Of a stretch of DNA of 64,000 nt, positions 58,301-64,000 are shown in pieces (position 1 is the first letter of the stretch; every line of letters starts with the position of its first letter). A model generated the notes under the pieces. It saw only the letters and a list, made by a program, of their open reading frames with translations. It made no database searches and had not been told where the DNA came from. Location of the stretch: the NCBI GenBank assembly GCA_019633425.1, contig WSUB01000015.1:124001-188000 (forward strand), in the 5' to 3' direction. The position numbers and the translations under genes are program-made. This stretch comes from Tulasnella sp. 424 (taxonomy: Eukaryota > Basidiomycota > Agaricomycetes > Cantharellales > Tulasnellaceae).

Positions 58301-61300
58301 TGGACATCGTATAAGCGGATGGCTTCGTCATTGTGACGTGCATCTCCCCAGGCTACAGAGTTCTGCCGCAGGCATATACGAAGGTAAATCGGGGAGAGGG
58401 GACGAAGCAAAAAGAACCGTCGAAATGCAAAGAAATTCAATTTCCAAATAAGCCTCTTCCATCGCCGAACGCTGTCTCTCATCAAAAATCATATCGGTCG
58501 TCAAGAGCCCTAGCGCGATTTCTTTTGACAGGTTTCTCTATCTTGGGGTTGATCCCGTGGAGGGCCAGCAAGGTTTTCCTTGTTTTTCGTTGAAGGGGGG
58601 CACGTGTGAGATCTTGTTTTGCCTTTAGGTCGGTAGGGAAGGAGGGGAGGGATGGACGGAATTTTCATCAGCGGCGACTTCAGACAACACTCGACCCAGA
58701 AAACTCAACCTTTTTCGAACCCGCTCATTAGCACTCCAAAAGTCGACTAGTGAAAGAAACCAAAGCCCCCACGCCCTTATCTCGAAGATCTCGGGCTCCC
58801 GTCTGCCGCGAATACATTGTTCTGCCTTGTACACATCCAACCTTGCATGTAGGCTATGGAGAAGAGACACGAAAAGCTCTGGTGACCGACGTTGGCCGTT
58901 TCACTTCGAATCGCTGGAAGGTGTCACCACATGCTCGCTATCAACGAATTTACGATCTCCAGCTCTCCGCTTTACGAAAACGACAAGCCGCATCACGAGG
59001 GTGGGGGTGAATGAAAATTGCGATCCTTTAGCGCTGATATTTCATACACGAGAGATAGACTTGGTCGCCTATCGATATATCGCGGACAAGCCTTCCCGGT
59101 CACAACACATCGGGCGGAGGGAGATCTTAACCTCCTAAAGAAGGCAACCACGGGAACCTCTCGGACGGACACCTTAATTAGGAAGTTGTCAATTTCCCGA
59201 TGGAGCGGCATGTATGGCTCGTGGAAGCTCCATAACACGCATCTTGGATGGGATCGTTGTTAGGGGTTACCGGTAAGGGATAGCCGGAATGCATGTATAG
59301 GACCCTTTCTCACTTCCAGCGCCACACTTCCACCCCTAATCAGGCATCTATTGCATGGCAAAAGCAGACAAAAAAAAAGAGGTCTTCTCTTCCCTGAAAT
59401 CATGTCTTGATGTCGGGGGCGTCAGGGAGCTTTTCCTTCGCTCCCAGTCGAATGGTGAAGCTCCTGTATGTAGGGTCAAATGAGGGGGGAGGGGGGAAAA
59501 GCGGGAGTCATGATCGTTGCCTCTTCCTCCTTGCCCCCCCAAAAAGGTGTATTGCAAATATAGGGAAAATATTACTTTGACCCACGACGGTGCTTATGAA
59601 GCTAGTTCGGATGATTAGATTCTGAGTGCAAGCGCTCGTTCGGCATGGCCTTTGAATTGTTACATACCCCCTTTGCCGAAGTAATGTCTCGTCCCGCGCC
59701 GTTTATCCTGCTCATCCCAGTACTTGGCGGTTTTTTTGACCGGAGAGGCCCGAGGAGCGGGGTGGCTGGAGAGCAAAGGATGGCCAGCCCAAACGTTGTG
59801 TCATATCATGTCATCCCCATTCCCCACGCGACAACGGGTTTTTATTTTGCTCCCTTCCCCCACGCGCCGCCAGAAACGTTTCCCGTTTGAGGCTTAGCGA
59901 GGAGGAGGGAGTGACGGGGGAAGGTGGAGGGCGATGTCATTAAACCTGCAGCGTTAGCGTCGATGGCCTGCGACTTGCGCTCCTCGTGGAGATCGCGAAA
60001 CTAAAGTTAGTGTCTCCGTGCTGTGCGGAAAAGAAAGCGTGCTTACTTAAGGAGGCATGATAATTGGGCGGCTTGCCAAGTGCTAAGGTAGCGAAGGACG
60101 AGTTCCAGAATACTGGACCCTCATGCCGTCTTGGGTTCGTGAAAGGGCGGTGTCGCAGGGCGGCCTCTCAATGTTTATCCCGACGGTCGCATGCGGGCCT
60201 CTTTCTCTTTACTGCCCCAAGGATATATCTCGTCATTACAACCGTAACGAGGCGATAGGTTAGGAAGGCGGTCCTGAAACGCTGGTCGATGACGCTGCGG
60301 CAAAGGTATATTGAAGCACAGGACCAAATTCCCAGGTCTCGCGGGGCCATCAAAAGTAAAGGAGAGATGGCTGAATTGCAGAATCTCTTGTCTGATAGAA
60401 GAACTTCGGATACTTCCGCACCTATCTTTGAACAAAGCGTCCGAGTTCCAGCAATATATCTTCTCCCATCAAAGCTCCGAATACCGGAACTCGATAAGGA
60501 CGACGGAGCGGCGACCGATTTTCCCTTGTCGAACGAAAATCTCCCCTCACGTGGGTCATCGTCAGACAGCGATCGCAGCTGGAAGTTTCGGTGGGTGACC
60601 CCGTGCGGATGATGCTCCTGGTGCCAGCGTCGGGGTTTGCCTTCCTTTGGTTTCATTTGGGCTGGGACGACGTGACTTGACGGGGAGAAAGAAAAAGCCT
60701 GTTTCGTCGCTTTCGGAGCATGCCGGCGCCAACGGTGCATCCTTGACGTTGTTACCCCAATCGAGCGGTGGTGGGTTTTTCTTTTTCCTTGCTGGAAGAC
60801 CCGGGGAAGGAACAAGTCCATGGTCTTGTGCAGGAGGAGAAAAGAACAAAAGAACTCCCTTCCAGCGTCGACGAGAGATGGCGCGCGCGCGTTTATATAA
60901 TTTTATATTTGCCACAGCTGTTTGAGATGGTCTATAATGGAAGGCGGCGAGCGGTGACGCAACGGGAGCAAAAAGGCATCGCCCGTTCATGCCCAATAGT
61001 AATTGGTTGTTGTTGTTATTGGGGGGCGGTGGGTTGTCGCCACCTTTTGTATTCAATCGGGCATCAACCCGTTTATGGGCAGGGGTATGTACCGGAGTTT
61101 TGGGTTGGAGGAGATTTAAATTCGCAGATGAGATCCCGTATAAACATCCCACCATCTCGGACAGTTCCAGCCAATCAGCGTAAATCCCACACATTTCTTT
61201 TATATTTCGTGGAAATCGCGATAACCCCGATGCACCCATCCCAACGTCTTTTGTACCTGACACGCAGCTGACCCTCGTTCTCAAATCCCGATGCGGATAT

Positions 61301-61717
61301 CGGGACACACTCCTCGCAGCAAATAGCCGATTACCCTCCTCCTTTCTATCTAGTGCGACGCGCCCAACCTTAAAACCCAGTGAAATATCGTGTCGTAGTA
61401 GTGAAGTGGAGAGAGAAGGGGGAGAGTGGAAGATTACGTGAGACAACGAGTACCGAAGGCAATCTAGAGAAAGGTTGCCGTGAAACTCGATCGGGACCCC
61501 AAACTCACTTGTCATCCCACTTTCCGGGTTAGCCTCATTCCCACAAATCCCCCCTTCCCCCCGCTCTCTTATACAAAAGGCCCTTTCCGTTCCGTCTCAT
61601 CCAGATCTCCCCTCTTCCATCTCTGCCCCCTCTACCCAACACCCCCCACCCCCCCTTCCCCTTCCCCTCGACCACCAAACCACCCAAATCCACAAAAATT
61701 TACCTTCAGGCTTTGCG
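55327..61717. other. Long gene-free region upstream of the GATA factor
   Basis: About 6.4 kb in which every open frame is short, without motif or believable splice partner. It holds an 11-base C run (57395-57405), purine/pyrimidine-biased tracts, a GC/AT alternation at 60885-60910, and a strongly CT-rich leader at 61540-61680 just before the GATA start. Density here is far below the rest of the window, where most gaps are under 1.6 kb. It is most simply a large regulatory domain and long leader of a developmental regulator, or holds a noncoding transcript. Confidence 0.5.
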
Positions 61718-64000
61718 ATGAGCTCGTCGCCAGACACTCATCGTCCGCCTCACACGCCTCTCAACTCTTCCTACTCAACATCCAACCACCCGCCATATGG
61801 CTCATCATCCCATCAGCCGCAGAATCAGTTTCGCCTACCGCCCATTCGAACGCTCAGCTTACCTCAAACGCCGGGTCCAGCATCTGCGGTGGGATTAGGA
61901 GGAGGAGGAGGAATCGATGGCATGCATCCACCACCACCGCCGCCTCCGCTCCCGATGGACACGAGGGACAGCTGGAGTAGGGCCAGCGCGAGCACACCGA
62001 TGGCCCCGCCTTCCGGTCCGCCAGCAGGAGCAGAATTAGGAGGAAGGAGGGCTCCCAGTGTAGCAGGGTCTGCGACTTCGGATTCCGCGGGTCCTTCTTC
62101 CATACATCCGGTGTCACCTTATGCGCACCGTGGTTCCACATCCTCCGCTCCCTCCGGACCACCCTTACCATCCTCGACGGCCTCTTCATCCGGGTACAAC
62201 TACCCACAGCAAAGTCCAATTCCGCCATCAACGGCCACGGGGACAGCGCCAGCTTCATCGCCGCATCAATCGTACGTGACGGGACAAAAACGACCCCATC
62301 CGACTTCCGCGAGGCAGACACAACATCAACACGCGAGCGTTCCTCAAACTCCACCACCACCGCCTCATCATCATCACTCCTCCCACTATCACCACCATCA
62401 GCCTCAGCCAAGTTCGGTCTCGTCTTCACAATCTCAGCCGCATTACTACTCAGGACCTCCCCAGCAACCGCAACAGACAGGAGCAGGCGCGCCCCCATCT
62501 CACGTGGTGGCGGATCAGCAACAACGCCCGATCGTACCTTATCCAGCTCACGGCTCTGGCGCACCTCCTCATTCTCATTCCTCTCAGCCGCATCCACCAC
62601 CGCCGACAGCTCCTGCTCCTTATTACAGTCATCAAGCTCCCCCGCCACCGCCGGCGCCAAGCCAATATGGACATTACCCAAATTCCTATGGCCCGCCACC
62701 CCCTCACCCACCACCGCCCACGGATGCTTATGGGAGACCGACAACCGGATATGGATATTCTCACCCACCACCACCTTCGCATCATACACAGCAGCAAGCA
62801 CCTCCTCCCCCTGTCCCTTCATATGGTCCTAGCGGATCCGATTACCCTCCGCCGCCGACGAACTACGGATGGCAGCAGCATCCACCTCCCCAAGCTCATC
62901 CACAGATGGGTCCCCCGCCGTCAGTCGCTCAGCCGCCATCATCGTACGGTGCACCCCCTCCGCCGCCGCCTTCCTCTTACGGTGTTCCACCTCAGCAGCA
63001 GCACTACCCACCGGCTCAACCGCCGATGAACAGTAGTGCGCCTGTGCCACCCCCGCATCAAGGGCCTCCTTCCGGAGTTGCTCAGCAGATGATGCCACCA
63101 CAGGCGCAGCAGAATCAATCTGGTGCTGGCTGGGCACCGATCGCTCCCGCTCCTCCTCCGCTTCCTCATCCTTCGACGAGACCCCCAACAAATGCCGGAC
63201 CAGACAAGCCTATTGCTCAGGTGGGCACTTTTTTCAATTGATGACCAAATATAGAACCGGCAGGCTAATCTATATTTTCGCAGCTCGTCGAACACTGTCA
63301 ACGGATCATGGCCTTCGCTAACCACTACGCGAACCTGCAACGTCAGCCTCCACCGCCTTATCAACCCCACGCGTACCAGCCAAACCCGTATCCCCAACCC
63401 CATGAGACGAAGGAGATGGTCAGCAGGGCCGAAGCGATCGTCAACATCTTGATCCAGTTGGGAGAGGAGGCGAAGCCTTGGAGGAAGTTGCAGCAACAGC
63501 AGAGGGAGCAGGATATGGCGAAGAGGAGGAAAGTTGGAGACGACAAGACGAACGCTTCTGTTGTGAATGGAGCTGGAAAGGATGGGGATAAGGAATTTGT
63601 GAGCGTGGAAGGCAAACTTCCGCGGGAGACGTCATGCTGACCAATTTGCCTCGTTTTCCAGGGCATGTCGAAGGAGGCCAAGCTCAAGTTCTTTGGGGAC
63701 AACAAGGATGCTATGGAGCAGGCCGAGAAAGATATGCGAACCATCACGCAAAAGAGAACGTTGAGCCAGGGCGGAGTCTTGCCGAGCAGCAAGACAAAGT
63801 ACAAGAAGCGCTCGGTATGTGACGCGCGCGTTGGAGCTTCGACCAGGTCTGACAGGTAGTTTTTTTCGACACACAGCGAGCTACACCCCCTGGAAAATGT
63901 CACTCTTGCTTCAGCACAGAGACGCCAGAATGGAGAAGAGGTCCTGACGGAGCGCGGACCTTGTGCAATGCTTGTGGTCTCCGTAAGCAAGCTTCGGCTA
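61718..64000 (+). CDS. GATA zinc-finger transcription factor, NsdD-like (partial, cut at window end)
   Basis: Starts [18 protein letters not shown]. The first 500 residues are extremely rich in Pro, His, Gln, Ser and Tyr ([18 protein letters not shown] type), a disordered transactivation-like region. After an intron, [25 protein letters not shown] and [41 protein letters not shown] give a helical segment, then [33 protein letters not shown]. The last coding exon in the window is [35 protein letters not shown], a C-x2-C-x18-C-x2-C GATA finger, which ends at a GTAAGC donor, so the rest lies outside the window. The TPPG...[26 protein letters not shown] form is that of NsdD/Gat201-type factors, which control sexual development and cell identity in fungi. 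DNA target GATA is family knowledge. Confidence 0.9.
61900..63110 (+). repeat. Low-complexity Pro/His/Gln codon repeats in the GATA gene
   Basis: Runs of CCA, CCG, CCT, CAC, CAT and CAG codons recur over about 1.2 kb. The repetition is at the codon level and gives homopolymeric Pro, His and Gln tracts; no single unit repeats exactly for long. Confidence 0.8.

Noticed and set aside
60080..60094. CTAAGGTAGCGAA, a 13-mer also found in bacterial 23S rRNA and in the I-CeuI site
   Set aside because: The flanks do not resemble rRNA and the full homing site is absent; a chance match.
61854..62822. 322-codon minus-strand frame inside the GATA gene
   Set aside because: Produced by codon repeats on the opposite strand; no domain and wholly contained in a recognised gene.

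Overview
The window is nuclear DNA from a basidiomycete fungus, most likely Agaricomycotina. The evidence is short (about 50-90 bp) GT-AG introns in nearly every gene, compact genes on both strands, and a gene set of clearly fungal type: a Dma1-like FHA-RING ligase, a Mug70-like CBS/PB1 protein, Sgf11, an NsdD-type GATA factor and an Xbp1-like APSES factor. Several genes are of kinds I associate with basidiomycetes, namely a GT18 glycosyltransferase, a DinB-like protein and a 7-helix membrane protein. I cannot name the genus. I see no rRNA, no convincing tRNA, no CRISPR array, no operon and no intact transposon.

Layout, left to right. 1-1914: no gene supported. 1915-3690 (-): 7-helix membrane protein. 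4651-7721 (-): large Pro/Gln-rich protein with two ubiquitin-interacting motifs. 8695-10976 (-): FHA-RING E3 ligase. 11741-13183 (-): F-box protein. 14499-16481 (-): aldo/keto reductase. 17148-18985 (-): UPF0658-type Golgi membrane protein. 19446-21933 (-): CBS-PB1 membrane-anchored protein, divergent over only 177 bp from 22111-23878 (+), Sgf11 of the SAGA deubiquitinase module. 24279-25779 (+): sterol desaturase/hydroxylase, followed by a decayed copy at about 26160-26680. 27560-28678 (+): charged protein of unknown function. 29385-31304 (+): GT18 glycosyltransferase, convergent with 31415-32374 (-), a DinB-like protein. 33047-34811 (+): succinyl-CoA ligase beta. 35354-36632 (-): splicing factor SPF27, divergent from 37288-39403 (+), an APSES/KilA-N factor. 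40154-41923 (+): acyl-CoA thioesterase II. 43538-44745 (-): RAD14/XPA, divergent from 45179-47470 (+), Arp10, which converges on 47874-50058 (-), Gtr2/RagC. 50404-52515 (-): C2-domain protein. 54014-55326 (+): class 3 lipase. 55327-61717: about 6.4 kb with no gene, leading to 61718-64000 (+), an NsdD-like GATA factor cut by the window edge.

The genes do not form a pathway. They are a typical housekeeping and regulatory mix: ubiquitin signalling (UIM protein, FHA-RING, F-box, Sgf11), TORC1 signalling (Gtr2), dynactin (Arp10), splicing (SPF27), DNA repair (Rad14), the TCA cycle (LSC2), lipid metabolism (desaturase, thioesterase, lipase) and two developmental transcription factors. I found no clear new multi-gene system. 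The best leads are an 11-nt microexon in SGF11, the long gene-free region before the GATA gene, the decayed desaturase copy, a stop-free 60-nt intron in the intact desaturase, and the uncharacterised UIM protein. Splice sites were assigned by eye from reading frame, GT/AG signals and family motifs; no alignment was run.
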